Assembly (NCBI RefSeq): GCF_000484635.1
Contig: NZ_AXVM01000001.1
Span: 434,001-498,000, forward strand
Length of the DNA: 64,000 nt
Source of the DNA: Comamonas badia DSM 17552
Lineage (GTDB): Bacteria > Pseudomonadota > Gammaproteobacteria > Burkholderiales > Burkholderiaceae_C
Direction: 5' to 3'
Both the position numbers and the translations under genes were made by a program. The notes under the pieces are model-generated. The model was not told the origin of the DNA, ran no database searches, and saw only the letters and a list, made by a program, of their open reading frames with translations. Within the stretch, counting starts at the first letter, position 1; the number at the start of each line of letters is the position of its first letter. This document shows positions 49,307-59,200 of the stretch, piece by piece.

Positions 49307-50149
49307 TCAGGCCGTGGTGATGCGGTTGCGCAGCCTTCCGATGCGTTCAATCTCGACTTCCACCCGATCCCCGGGCTGCATGTAGCGCTTGGGCGTGCGC
49401 CCGAGGCCCACGCCTGCCGGTGTTCCGGTAAAGATGATATCGCCCGGCTCCAGCGTCATCGCCTCGCTGATGGCCGCAATGATGGTGGCGGCATCGAAAA
49501 TCATGTCGCGCGTATTCGCCGACTGCATGACCTCGCCGTTGAGCCGGGTTTCGATGGCCAGATCCGCGCCGCCTGGCGGCAGTTCATCCGCGGTGACCAG
49601 AAAAGGGCCCCAGGGCCCCGTGCCATCGACGTTCTTCCCCAGCGTCCATTGGGGCGAACGGAACTGGAATTCGCGCACCGAGATATCGTTGCCGACGGCG
49701 TAGCCGAAGACATGCGCCAGCGCCCGCTCTTTCGGTATGCAGCGCCCACCCGTGCCGATGACCGCCACCATCTCGCCCTCGAAATCCAGCGAATCATCGC
49801 CTGCGGGACGCCGTACGCCGGCGCCCTCCGCGCTCAGGCTGGTCGCGACGCGCAGGAACAGCGTGGGATGCTCCGGCTGCTCATACGGGCTTTCCTTCGT
49901 GTGATCGGCGTAGTTGAGCCCGACGCACACCACCTTGCCGGGTGCAAGCACCGGCGCAAGGAAGCGAGCGCCCTCCAGTGGCAGATGGCGCCGGGCTGTG
50001 GCCGCCATGCTGGCATACTGCGCCGCCGTCGTTCCCACCCTCAGCAAGGCACCCAGATCCGCCCCCGCGGCACCGATCAAGGCCAGCGCTCCATCCCGCA
50101 GCGCCACGGCATGCGGCAAACCATCCACGACAATCGTTGCCAACTTCAT
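49307..50149 (-). CDS. Fumarylacetoacetate hydrolase (FAH) family protein
   Basis: 280 aa from ATG 50149. C-terminal FAH domain with the metal site: CVGLNYADHTKESPYEQPE, then SLDFEGEMVAVIGTGGRCI and FGYAVGNDISVREFQF. The catalytic region ends with GDIIFTGTPAGVGLGRTP. Members hydrolyse or decarboxylate 2-oxo acids from aromatic catabolism. The exact substrate cannot be told. It is co-directional with pcaF (90 nt apart), so both may serve aromatic degradation. Confidence 0.88.
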   Translation of the reverse strand: MKLATIVVDGLPHAVALRDGALALIGAAGADLGALLRVGTTAAQYASMAATARRHLPLEGARFLAPVLAPGKVVCVGLNYADHTKESPYEQPEHPTLFLRVATSLSAEGAGVRRPAGDDSLDFEGEMVAVIGTGGRCIPKERALAHVFGYAVGNDISVREFQFRSPQWTLGKNVDGTGPWGPFLVTADELPPGGADLAIETRLNGEVMQSANTRDMIFDAATIIAAISEAMTLEPGDIIFTGTPAGVGLGRTPKRYMQPGDRVEVEIERIGRLRNRITTA

Positions 50150-50217
50150 CCGACACACTCCCGCTGGTCAAACGGCCAATAATAGGCGAGTGCCCCAATC
50201 CGCAAAGCCTTCGCACC

Positions 50218-50652
50218 ATGTTCAATCCCAGTCAGGCCGACGTCCGCCGCTTCTTCTGTTCGGTCCTGCACAAGCAGCAGACCGAAACGCCCATGGAAGC
50301 GATCGAAACGCTGGCCGCGCTGTGGATCGCCGAGCACCCCGAATACCACGCCGATCTGGCCGACGTGGATGCGGCGCTGGCGCGCAATTACGACGCAAAG
50401 CCGGGCGCCACCAACCCGTTTCTGCATCTGTCCATGCACCTCTCGATCAGCGAGCAGTGCAGCATCGACCAGCCGCGCGGCATCCGCCAGGCGGTGGAAC
50501 TGCTCACGGCGCGCCTGGATTCGCTGCACGACGCGCACCATGCGGCGATGGAATGCCTGGGCAGCATGCTCTGGGAGGCGCAGCAGGCCGGGCGCGCGCC
50601 CGACGGCGATGCCTACCTCGCCTGCGTGCAGCGGCGCGCCACGCGCGATTGA
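50218..50652 (+). CDS. DUF1841 family protein
   Basis: 144 aa from ATG 50218. The family core is clear: MFNPSQADVRRFFC, ETLAALWIAEHPEYHADL, NPFLHLSMHLSISEQCSIDQ and PRGIRQAVELL, then HDAHHAAMECLGSMLWEAQ. A histidine-rich helical protein found widely in beta- and gammaproteobacteria. Function unknown. Divergent from the FAH-family gene; it ends at a terminator shared with the cytochrome gene. Confidence 0.88.
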   Translation: MFNPSQADVRRFFCSVLHKQQTETPMEAIETLAALWIAEHPEYHADLADVDAALARNYDAKPGATNPFLHLSMHLSISEQCSIDQPRGIRQAVELLTARLDSLHDAHHAAMECLGSMLWEAQQAGRAPDGDAYLACVQRRATRD

Positions 50653-50660
50653 TTGAAGCA

Positions 50661-50694
50661 CCCAAGAAAAAGCCCGCTCAGGGCGGGCCTTGGG
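50661..50694. terminator. Intrinsic terminator between DUF1841 and cytochrome c genes
   Basis: GCCCGC (50672-50677) pairs with GCGGGC (50683-50688). An outer CCCAAG/CTTGGG pair with an asymmetric A-rich bulge encloses it. In - direction the stem is followed by TTTTTC, so it best serves the cytochrome gene. Confidence 0.8.
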
Positions 50695-50718
50695 CATCGA
50701 CCGCACCGGCTTTCACGA

Positions 50719-51381
50719 TCAGCGGAAGCGCGACTCCGGCACCACCTGCAGCTGGCTGTCCAGCGCGCCGATGTAGTTGGCCAGCTGCCGCAGCTCCTGG
50801 TTGGTGAACTGCGCCGCAATGCCGCCCATGATGGGATTGGCACGCCCGGAGTACGGACCCTCCTTGGGGTTCTTGTAGGCCTTGAGCGTCACGTACAGGT
50901 AATCGGCGTGCTGGCCCGCGATCTTGGGGTAGGCGTCGTTGATCGGCTTGGAGAAATTCTCGCCGTGGCAGGAGACGCAGCCTCCCTTTTGAAGCAACAG
51001 GCTGACAACTTCGTCCGGCGCCTTGGCCGGCTTTTCAGCCACTTCGATCTTCTTGCCATCGGCCGCGTAATAGGCCGCCAGATTGGCCATGTCCTGGTCG
51101 GTCAGCGAATCGGCAATGCTGCGCATGGTGGGGAATTTGCGCGCGCCCTTCTTGTATTCCTGCAGGGCGGCGTCGATGTAGGCGGCGTTCTGACCCGAGA
51201 TCATCGGCACCTTGTAGACCTCGGGAAAACTCGACTTGTAGCCCACGATGTTGTGGCAGCCTATGCACATCGCATTCTTCTGCGCGCCAGCCGCCGCATC
51301 CCCTTTCACCTCCTGGGCATAACCGGAGGCCGTCGCAAAGGCGACCATCAGACCAAATATCGTAGGCAATGCTTTATTCAT
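50719..51381 (-). CDS. Diheme cytochrome c (c4-like)
   Basis: 220 aa from ATG 51381, with signal peptide (ALPTIFGLMVAFATASGYAQ). Two c-type heme sites: CIGCH (C39, C42, H43) and CVSCH (C135, C138, H139). Each half has a cytochrome c4-like pattern with a late methionine (FPTMRSIADSLTDQDMANLA and ANPIMGGIAAQFTNQELRQL). It is a periplasmic electron carrier, probably between the bc1 complex and oxidases such as the cox complex encoded 10 kb away. Confidence 0.9.
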   Translation of the reverse strand: MNKALPTIFGLMVAFATASGYAQEVKGDAAAGAQKNAMCIGCHNIVGYKSSFPEVYKVPMISGQNAAYIDAALQEYKKGARKFPTMRSIADSLTDQDMANLAAYYAADGKKIEVAEKPAKAPDEVVSLLLQKGGCVSCHGENFSKPINDAYPKIAGQHADYLYVTLKAYKNPKEGPYSGRANPIMGGIAAQFTNQELRQLANYIGALDSQLQVVPESRFR

Positions 51382-51484
51382 TTTGCGCGCACAATCCGTG
51401 AGTTGTCTCGATGTTGACCAGCGCCCGATTATAGGCAGGCACTTGTCACACATTGCAAGAACTCTTTCTCGCATTTTTCCTCTT

Positions 51485-52327
51485 ATGAAATTTGAAGGCT
51501 CCCCCCACTACGTCGCCACCCAGGACCTGAAGCTTGCGGTCAATGCCGCCGTGACACTGCAGCGCCCGCTGCTGGTCAAGGGGGAACCCGGCACCGGAAA
51601 AACCATGCTGGCCGAAGAGGTCGCGCAGGCACTTTCCATGCCGCTGCTGCAATGGCACATCAAATCGACCACCAAGGCGCAGCAGGGTCTGTACGAATAC
51701 GACGCCGTGAGCCGCCTGCGCGATTCCCAGCTCGGGGACGAGCGGGTCAAGGACATCCACAACTACATCGTCAAGGGCGTGCTGTGGCAGGCCTTCACGG
51801 CCGAGCAGCCGGTGGCGCTGCTGATCGACGAAATCGACAAGGCCGACATCGAGTTTCCCAACGACCTGCTGCGCGAGCTCGACCGCATGGAGTTCTACTG
51901 CTACGAGACGCGCGAAATGGTGCGCGCCAGGCATCGTCCGCTGGTCTTCATCACCTCCAACAACGAAAAAGAGCTGCCCGACGCCTTCCTGCGCCGCTGC
52001 TTCTTTCACTACATCAAGTTTCCGGATGCGGAGACGATGCAGAAGATCGTCGCGGTGCATTTCCCCACGCTCAAGAGCGAGCTGCTGAACGCCGCCATGA
52101 AGTCGTTCTACGACGTGCGCGGGCTGCCGGGCCTGAAGAAGAAGCCCTCCACGAGCGAATTTCTCGACTGGCTCAAGCTCCTGCTGGCCGAGGAAATCCC
52201 GCCCGAGGCGCTGCAGAGCCAGGACGCCAAGGTCAGCGTCCCGCCGCTCATCGGCGCGCTGCTCAAGAACGAGCAGGACGTGAGCCTGTTCGAGAAACTC
52301 GTCTTCATGAACCAGCGCAACCGCTGA
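51485..52327 (+). CDS. MoxR family AAA+ ATPase
   Basis: 280 aa from ATG 51485. Walker A GEPGTGKT (33-40), Walker B ALLIDEIDKAD (D115, E116), sensor 1 PLVFITSNNEKELPDAFLRR with the arginine finger, and the MoxR-type C-terminal helical region (FEKLVFMNQRNR). MoxR ATPases act as chaperones with VWA-domain partners to mature enzymes. The VWA partner is 0.9 kb downstream, separated by two small genes. Confidence 0.92.
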   Translation: MKFEGSPHYVATQDLKLAVNAAVTLQRPLLVKGEPGTGKTMLAEEVAQALSMPLLQWHIKSTTKAQQGLYEYDAVSRLRDSQLGDERVKDIHNYIVKGVLWQAFTAEQPVALLIDEIDKADIEFPNDLLRELDRMEFYCYETREMVRARHRPLVFITSNNEKELPDAFLRRCFFHYIKFPDAETMQKIVAVHFPTLKSELLNAAMKSFYDVRGLPGLKKKPSTSEFLDWLKLLLAEEIPPEALQSQDAKVSVPPLIGALLKNEQDVSLFEKLVFMNQRNR

Positions 52328-52331
52328 CCGG

Positions 52332-52565
52332 ATGGCGGCGATGCCCCCGGCGCTCATCCGGCCCCTGGCGCGCGGCGTCGGTTTCATCGCCGGGGCGCTG
52401 GCGGGGTACTGGCTGGCGCGTCTGCTCGGCATCGATGTGCTGCGCGACCTGCAGGGTGGCAAAGGAGTGCTCGCGGCCGGACTCATAGGCCTGGGCGGAG
52501 GCATCGGCCTGGCGGCAGCCCGCCGCTGGTGCGCGCAGCGTGGCTACGAACAACCCGGAAAATGA
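52332..52565 (+). CDS. Small membrane protein of unknown function
   Basis: 77 aa, starting 4 nt after the MoxR stop. Two likely hydrophobic segments (GVGFIAGALAGYWLARLLGI and GVLAAGLIGLGGGIGLAAAR) with a short basic tail (RRWCAQRGYEQ). No family recognised. The tight spacing suggests it is expressed with the MoxR ATPase. Confidence 0.7.
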   Translation: MAAMPPALIRPLARGVGFIAGALAGYWLARLLGIDVLRDLQGGKGVLAAGLIGLGGGIGLAAARRWCAQRGYEQPGK

Positions 52566-52568
52566 ACC

Positions 52569-53171
52569 ATGGCCTTTGTCGAACCCGTTGTTTTGCGTGA
52601 CCGCGGCCTGCGGCTGGAGCCGCTGGCCCTGGCGCATGAGGCGGGCCTGGTTGCCGCCGCCACCGATGGCGCGCTCTGGACGCTGCGCATCACTTCCGTA
52701 CCCGAGCCTGAACAGACACGCCGGTACATCGAAACCGCGCTGCAAGGGCGGGCGGCGGGCACGCGCTTTGCCTTCGCAGTGATCGACGAATCCAGCGGAC
52801 GGGTCTTGGGCAGCACCAGCTACCACGACATCCTTCCCGCCGTGCAGCGCGTGGAAATTGGCTACACCTGGTACGCCAGAAGCGTGCAGCGCAGCCACGT
52901 GAACACCACCTGCAAACTGCTGATGATGGGCCATGCCTTCGACACCCTGCGCTGCCGCGTCGTCGGCTGGCGCACGGACAATTTCAACTTTGCCAGCCAG
53001 CGCGCCATCGAGCGCCTGGGCGCCAGGAAGGACGGCGTGATCCGCGGCCACGCGCCGCGCCGCGACGGCACCATCCGCGACACGGTGATGTACAGCATGA
53101 CGGCGGATGAATGGCCGGAAGCACGGGCACAGTTGCTCTATTTACTGCAGCTGCACGCGCAGACTGCATAA
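52569..53171 (+). CDS. GNAT family N-acetyltransferase (RimJ/RimL-like)
   Basis: 200 aa, ATG 52569, 3 nt after the previous stop. Acetyl-CoA fold elements: RGLRLEPLALAHEAGLVAAA, FAVIDESSGRVLGSTSY, RVEIGYTWYARSVQRSHVN and NFASQRAIERLGARKDGVIR, which corresponds to the N-terminal-amine/ribosomal-protein acetyltransferase group. The substrate is unknown. It interrupts the MoxR-VWA pair. Confidence 0.85.
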   Translation: MAFVEPVVLRDRGLRLEPLALAHEAGLVAAATDGALWTLRITSVPEPEQTRRYIETALQGRAAGTRFAFAVIDESSGRVLGSTSYHDILPAVQRVEIGYTWYARSVQRSHVNTTCKLLMMGHAFDTLRCRVVGWRTDNFNFASQRAIERLGARKDGVIRGHAPRRDGTIRDTVMYSMTADEWPEARAQLLYLLQLHAQTA

Positions 53172-53186
53172 GCGCTGGAGGCTGTT

Positions 53187-54374
53187 TTGCTGATTGATTT
53201 TTTTTACACCCTGCGGGCCGCCAGGCTGCCGGTCTCGGTCAAGGAATTTCTCATGCTGCTGCAGGCGCTCCAGGCGGGCGTCGTCGGGCCGCTGTCGGAG
53301 CAGACCTGGAGCATCGACGACTTCTACCACCTGGCGCGCACGGTGCTGGTGAAGGACGAAAAGCATTACGACAAGTTCGACCGCGCCTTTGCCGCGTACT
53401 TTCACGGAGTGGAGTTGCTGGCGGACATCACCCGGGAAATCCCCGCGGACTGGCTGCGCAAGATGCTGGAGCGCGAGCTCACGCCCGAGCAGAAGGCCGC
53501 GATCCAGAAGATGGGCTGGGACGAGCTGATGGAAACGCTCAGGAAGCGCCTGGAAGAACAGAAAGGCCGCCACGAAGGCGGCAGCAAGTGGATCGGCACC
53601 GGCGGCACCAGCCCGTTCGGCAACGGCGGCTACAACCCGCAGGGCGTGCGCATCGGCGGGGCGGGCAAGAACCGCAGCGCCGTGAAGGTGTGGGAGCAGC
53701 GCGCCTACCGCGACTACGACGACACGCAGGAGCTGGGCACGCGCAACATCAAGGTGGCGCTGCGCCGCCTGCGCAAGTTCGCGCGCGAGGGCCACGAGCT
53801 GGAGCTGGACTTGCCCGACACCATCCGCTCCACCGCCGCCAACGCCGGCTGGCTGGACATCCGCATGCAGCCCGAGCGCCACAACAACGTGAAGGTGCTG
53901 CTGCTGATGGACGTGGGCGGCACCATGGACGAACACATCCAGCGCGTGGAAGAGCTGTTTTCCGCCGTCAAGGCCGAGCTCAAGCACCTGGAGTTCTATT
54001 ACTTCCACAACTGCGTCTACGACTACCTGTGGAAGAACAACCGGCGCCGCTACGCGGAAAAATTCCCCACCTGGGACATCATCCGCAAGTACAACAAGGA
54101 CTACAAGCTGATCTTCGTCGGTGATGCGACGATGAGCCCCTACGAGATCCTGCAGCCCGGCGGCAGCGTGGAATACAACAACGAGGAAGCCGGCGCCGAA
54201 TGGCTGCAGCGCCTCACGCACGCCTTTCCCCGGTTCGCCTGGATCAACCCGGAGCCGCAGGGCGTGTGGCAATACCGCCAGAGCATCAGCATCATCGAGC
54301 AGCTCATGGGACACCGCATGTACCCGCTCACGCTCAAGGGGCTGGAGGACGCGATGCGACTGTTGTCAAAATAG
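53187..54374 (+). CDS. VWA domain protein, CoxE-like
   Basis: 395 aa starting with TTG 53187; GGAGG lies 7 nt upstream and LIDFFYTLRAARLPVSVKEF is the normal family N-terminus, so a rare TTG start is likely. The C-terminal VWA domain begins KVLLLMDVGGTMDEHIQRVE; the MIDAS motif is D-x-G-x-T rather than DxSxS, common in CoxE-like proteins. YYFHNCVYDYLWKNN and FVGDATMSPYEILQ follow. A glycine-rich linker (GTGGTSPFGNGGYN) divides the two halves. It is the expected partner of the MoxR ATPase. Confidence 0.87.
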   Translation: MLIDFFYTLRAARLPVSVKEFLMLLQALQAGVVGPLSEQTWSIDDFYHLARTVLVKDEKHYDKFDRAFAAYFHGVELLADITREIPADWLRKMLERELTPEQKAAIQKMGWDELMETLRKRLEEQKGRHEGGSKWIGTGGTSPFGNGGYNPQGVRIGGAGKNRSAVKVWEQRAYRDYDDTQELGTRNIKVALRRLRKFAREGHELELDLPDTIRSTAANAGWLDIRMQPERHNNVKVLLLMDVGGTMDEHIQRVEELFSAVKAELKHLEFYYFHNCVYDYLWKNNRRRYAEKFPTWDIIRKYNKDYKLIFVGDATMSPYEILQPGGSVEYNNEEAGAEWLQRLTHAFPRFAWINPEPQGVWQYRQSISIIEQLMGHRMYPLTLKGLEDAMRLLSK

Positions 54375-54378
54375 CCCC

Positions 54379-56241
54379 ATGAAGTTTGCGTGCCCGGCGC
54401 CGGCCCGTTGGCCGGCGTTGCTGTTTTTGCTGCCACTCATGCTGCTGCCGGGCGCCTGCAGCCTGCTGCCCGGCGCGCCGCCCGCGCAGCCCGAGGCCGC
54501 CAGCACGCCCGCGCCGGCGTTCGCGCTGCAGATCGACACCAGCGATGCCACCGTGCGCCAGCTGCTGCTGCAGCATCTGGAGCTGCAGCGCTTTCGCCAG
54601 CTGCCGGACCTGCGCGCCGCCGAACTGCAGCGCCTGACCGACGGCATTCCCGGCAACGCGCGCGAACTGCTGGGAACGCTGGGGTATTTCAACCCCGCGA
54701 TCGCTGTCGATGTCTCCGCAGGCACGCCGCCCACCATCACCGTCACGGTCGAGCGCGGCCCGCAAACGCAGGTGGTTGCCACGCAGATCACGCTCACGAG
54801 CCCCGGCAGCGACGCCGCCGCGCGCGAACGCCGCGAGGCGCAGTTGCAAAGGAATTTCGCGCTGCAGGCCGGATCGCCCTTCACCCAGTCGGCCTGGGAC
54901 GACGCCAAGGCCCAAGGTCTGCGCCAGCTGCAGCAGCGGCGCTTTCCCACGGCGCGCATCGCCGCCAGCCGCGCCGACATCGACGCCGCTGCCAACACCG
55001 CGCGCCTGTCGGTGGTCTACGCCAGCGGCCCGCTCTACCGCTTCGGGCCGCTCGCCATCGATGGCGGCGAGCGCTACGACAGCACCGGCACCGCCCGCAT
55101 CGCCCGGCTGCCCGAGGGCGAGGTCTATGCAGAATCCGCCCTGCTCGATGCCCAGCAGCGGCTCTCGGCCAGCGGCTACTACGACAGCGTGTTCCTGACG
55201 CTGGACACCGAAAGCACCGACGCCCAGGCGGCCGAAGCGACGGCGCCCGTGACCGCCCATGTGCGCGATGCCAAGCTGCAGAAGGCCGTTTTCGGCATCG
55301 GCTTCTCCACCGACAACGGGGCGCGCCTGTCGCTGGACCATACGCACAACCGCCTGCCCTGGCTGGGCTGGCGCGCGCTCAGCCAGGTGCAGCTGAGCAA
55401 GAGCCTCAAGAGCCTGTCCACGAAATGGATGGGGTTGCCGCACGAGGACGGCTGGCGCTGGATCGGCGGCGCGCAGCTGCGCCGCGAGGACACCGGCAGC
55501 TTCAAGACCGACAGCACGCAGTGGCGCTTTGGCCGCAGCAAGAGCAGCGAAGCCATCGACCGCAGTCACTGGCTGCAGTACGACATGAGCCGCGCCCAGG
55601 GCGCAGGCGCGCCGCCCATGGCCGCCGCGCTCACCGCCAACTGGGGCAGGACCTGGCGCTACTTCAACAACCCCACCGCACCCACGCGCGGCTGGGGTCT
55701 GGCGGCAGAGCTGGGCGCGGGCAGCACGCTGCGCACGCAGCACGATCCCTTCCTGCGCGCGCTGCTGCGCTGGCAGGGCTTCGTGGCGCTGGGGCGCGTG
55801 CGGATGAACGAACAGGTGTCGCGCGCCAGCCGCCTGTCGCTGCGGCTGGAAGGCGGCGCCGTGCTGGCACGCAAACAGGCTGCCATCCCCTCCACCCAGC
55901 TGTTTCTCACCGGCGGCGATGCCACCGTGCGCGGCTACAGCTGGCAAAGCATAGGCGCGCACCTGCAGGGCAACCAGATCTATGGCGGGCGCTACCTCAC
56001 GGTGGCCAGCATCGAATGGCAGCGCCCCATCGCGCTGCGCGGCAATGTCACGGATTTCGAGAGCGCCACCTTCATCGACATCGGCGCCGTCGGCGACACA
56101 CCGGACGAGATGCGCCCGCGCGTGGGCCTGGGCGCCGGCCTGCGCTGGCGCAGCCCCGTCGGCCCGCTGCAGGCGGATGTAGCCTGGGGCGTGCAAGCGC
56201 GCCAGCTGCGGCTGCATCTGCGGCTGGGATTCAGCTTCTGA
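54379..56241 (+). CDS. tamA: Outer membrane autotransporter assembly factor TamA
   Basis: 620 aa BamA-superfamily barrel, 4 nt after the VWA gene. Signal-like N-terminus (ALLFLLPLMLLPGACSLLPG); the cysteine there is not in a perfect lipobox. POTRA-like repeats fill ~40-290 (ELLGTLGYFNPAIAVDV, SASGYYDSVFLTLDTESTD). The barrel contains FLTGGDATVRGYSWQSIG, the conserved VRGY/F motif, and ends with LHLRLGFSF, a terminal aromatic residue typical of outer-membrane barrels. It works with TamB in moving envelope material. Confidence 0.9.
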   Translation: MKFACPAPARWPALLFLLPLMLLPGACSLLPGAPPAQPEAASTPAPAFALQIDTSDATVRQLLLQHLELQRFRQLPDLRAAELQRLTDGIPGNARELLGTLGYFNPAIAVDVSAGTPPTITVTVERGPQTQVVATQITLTSPGSDAAARERREAQLQRNFALQAGSPFTQSAWDDAKAQGLRQLQQRRFPTARIAASRADIDAAANTARLSVVYASGPLYRFGPLAIDGGERYDSTGTARIARLPEGEVYAESALLDAQQRLSASGYYDSVFLTLDTESTDAQAAEATAPVTAHVRDAKLQKAVFGIGFSTDNGARLSLDHTHNRLPWLGWRALSQVQLSKSLKSLSTKWMGLPHEDGWRWIGGAQLRREDTGSFKTDSTQWRFGRSKSSEAIDRSHWLQYDMSRAQGAGAPPMAAALTANWGRTWRYFNNPTAPTRGWGLAAELGAGSTLRTQHDPFLRALLRWQGFVALGRVRMNEQVSRASRLSLRLEGGAVLARKQAAIPSTQLFLTGGDATVRGYSWQSIGAHLQGNQIYGGRYLTVASIEWQRPIALRGNVTDFESATFIDIGAVGDTPDEMRPRVGLGAGLRWRSPVGPLQADVAWGVQARQLRLHLRLGFSF

Positions 56242-56263
56242 CGCACGCTGCCGGGAAACCACC

Positions 56264-59200
56264 ATGGCTGCCGCCGCACCCTCCCCCACGCCGTCCGCCC
56301 CCGCCCCCGCGCGGCGCCCATGGCGCACGCTGGCGCGCGTGCTGCTGGCGGCGGTGCTGCTGCTGGCCACCGTGCTGGGCGGGGCCTGGGGCTGGGCGGG
56401 CAGCGAGGGGTCGCTGGCCACGGCACTGCGGCTGGCCAGCCGCCACCTGCCCGATGGCATGCGGCTGACGGCGCAGGATGTCAGCGGCACGCTGCGCGGC
56501 GGCGGGCGGATAGGCACGCTGCACTTTGCCGGCCCGGACATCGACGTACAGGTGCAGGACGCGCGCATCGCATGGCAGCCGGCAGCGCTGCTGGAGCGGC
56601 AGTTGCTGATCACCGAGCTGCACGCCGGGCGCGTCGCGCTGCGTCCGCTGGGCGAGCCCGATGCCTCACCCGCGCAGCCCCTGACCGAGCTGCGGCTGCC
56701 GCTGCGCATCCGCACGCCCTTTGCAGTGGAAGCGCTTACCTGGGCGGCCGGCGCGCAGGCGCCGATGGCCATCAGCGATCTGCGCGGGCATTACGACTGG
56801 GATGGCGCGGCGCACCGCCTGCGCCTGGACAGCATCGCGCTGGCGCAGGGCCGCTACACCCTGGATGCCACTTTGGAGGGTGCCGCGCCCATGGCCCTGC
56901 GGGCGGCGCTGCAGGGCGCGGTGCAAACGCCGGTGCCCGGCAGCGAAGCGCCGCTGACGGCCGCCGTGCAGGCGCAGGCCGACGGCACGCTGGCAGGCGA
57001 TGCGGCGCAGCTCGCCGTCAGCGCCCAGGTGCTGGGAGCAGCGGGCAACGCGCTGCGGCTTCAGGCCCAGGCCCGCATACGCCCCTGGGCCGCCCAGCCC
57101 GTGGTGCAGGCTCAGGCGAGCCTGCAGGCGCTTGACCTTGCCGCGCTCTGGCCCCGGGCGCCGGCCACACGGCTCTCAGGCACGGCATCGCTACAGCCTG
57201 AGGAGCCGCCAACGCAGGATGGATGGGCGCTGAAGGCCGATTTGACCAATGAAAATCCAGGCCTGTGGGATACGCACCATCTGCCCGTCTCCGCCCTGCA
57301 GGCGACCGCCCGCTACGCAGGCACCCTGCTGCAGGTGCCTGACGCCAGCATCCACATCGGCAGCGGCGTGCTGCGCCTGCGCGATGCCCGCTTCGACAGC
57401 GCCACCCAGTCCATCGCCGCACGGCTGGCCCTGCGGGCGATCAGCCCCGCCAGGCTGCATTCGCTGCTGGACGCCGCGCCGGTGCAGGGCTCGGCCCAGA
57501 TCACGGGACGGCTGGACGGCGCGCTGCGGTTGCAGGCCCAGCTGCGCGCCGCACCCGCCCGATCCCGCACGGCGCTGCACCTGGACAGCCTGGACATGGA
57601 CGGGCAGTGGCAGGACGGCCGGCTGCAACTGCGCCACCTCGCCGCCAGCGCGCTGCAGGCGCAGATCGACGGGCGGACGCTGGCGATCGATGTCCGCCAG
57701 CGCTCGGGCAGCGGAAAGCTCACTCTGCGCATTCCCGGCGCCAGCCTGCAGGCCGATGGCGACGTGGCACCGCGCAGCGGCCGTGGGCAGTTCAACGCCA
57801 CACTGCAGGACGCACAGGCGCTGCAGCACTGGCTTGCCGCCCTGCCCTTGCCAGTGCCGCTGCCACACGCCATCGCCCAGGCGCAGATCACCGGCAAGGG
57901 CGCATTGCAGGCCCGCTGGCAAGGCGGCTGGCAGACGCTGCTGGAACAGGCGCAGGCCAGCGGCACGCGCCCCCCGGCAGCGACCGCGCTGCAGGCCAGC
58001 CTGCGCCTGCCACAGTTCTCGTACACGCCGCCCGCTGGCGAGGCACTGACGCTGAACGGCCTTCAGGTGCAGCTGGATGCCACGCCGGCGCAAGCCACGC
58101 TGGCACTCGATGGCAGCGCCAGCCACGGCACCGGGGACGGTCGCATCAGCGCCACGGCGCACCTGCGCAGCACGCTCGGCCCCGCCGGCCCGCAGCGCTG
58201 GCAGACCCGGGTCAGCGAGATGACGCTTTCGGCGCGCATCGGACAGCGCCCCGGCCCGTGGCGCATCGCGCTGCAGGCACCACTGGTCGTGCAGCTTGGC
58301 ACGGCCAAAGGCCTGCACCTGCAAGCGCAGGCATCGAGCGCGGCCATGACCGGCCCCCAGCCCGGCAGCGCGCAGCTGATCCTGCAGCACCTGAGCCTTG
58401 CCCTGCCTCCGGACGGCACGCTGCAACTGCAGACCCAGGGCAGCCTCAAGGACGTGCCGCTCGGCTGGGCGAATGCCGCCGACAGCGCCCAGCCGCCGCT
58501 GCTCCAGCGCCTGGGGCTGGCGGGCGATGTGGTGCTGGGCGGCACCTGGGATGTCGCCCTGGGGCAAACGCTGCAGGCGCAGGTGGCGCTGGCCCGCAGC
58601 AGCGGCGACCTGCGCCTGGCGATCGACGGGCAGGACACCGCCGCCGGCCTGCAGCAGGCGGCGCTGACGCTGCAGGCGCAGGGCGGGCAGCTGTCCTCTC
58701 GCCTCTCATGGAAGAGCGAGCGCGCCGGCCAGATCACGGCGCAGGCTCAGGTGCCGCTGCAGCACGGCCCGGAGGGCGGCTGGCGGCTGGCCGGCGACGC
58801 CGCGCTCACGGGTACGCTGCAGGCGGCGCTGCCGGACATCGGCGTATGGTCGCTGCTCGCGCCGCCGGGCTGGCGCGTCAACGGCAGCCTGGGCGCGCAA
58901 GTGCAGCTTTCCGGGGCATTGAATGCGCCCCGGCTCAACGGCGAGATCAGCGCCGACAACCTCGCCCTGCGCTCGGTGCTCGACGGCGTGGATCTGAGGG
59001 ACGGCCGCCTGCGTGCCCGGCTCGCGGGCGACCGTCTGGCCATCACCGAACTGCGCCTGGCAGGCGGGCACGGCAGCGGTGCGCGCATCCCTGGGCCCAG
59101 CGGCAACCTCACCAGAGCGCCCGGCAATGGCGGCAGCCTCAGCGCCACCGGTGCCATCACCTGGCAGAGCAACGCCGTCCACATGGAGGTGGACGCCACG

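Noticed and set aside
54390-56468. Second long + frame running through tamA into tamB
   Set aside because: Out-of-frame Arg/Ala/Pro-rich translation of tamA; the tamA frame has the barrel motifs and terminal Phe.
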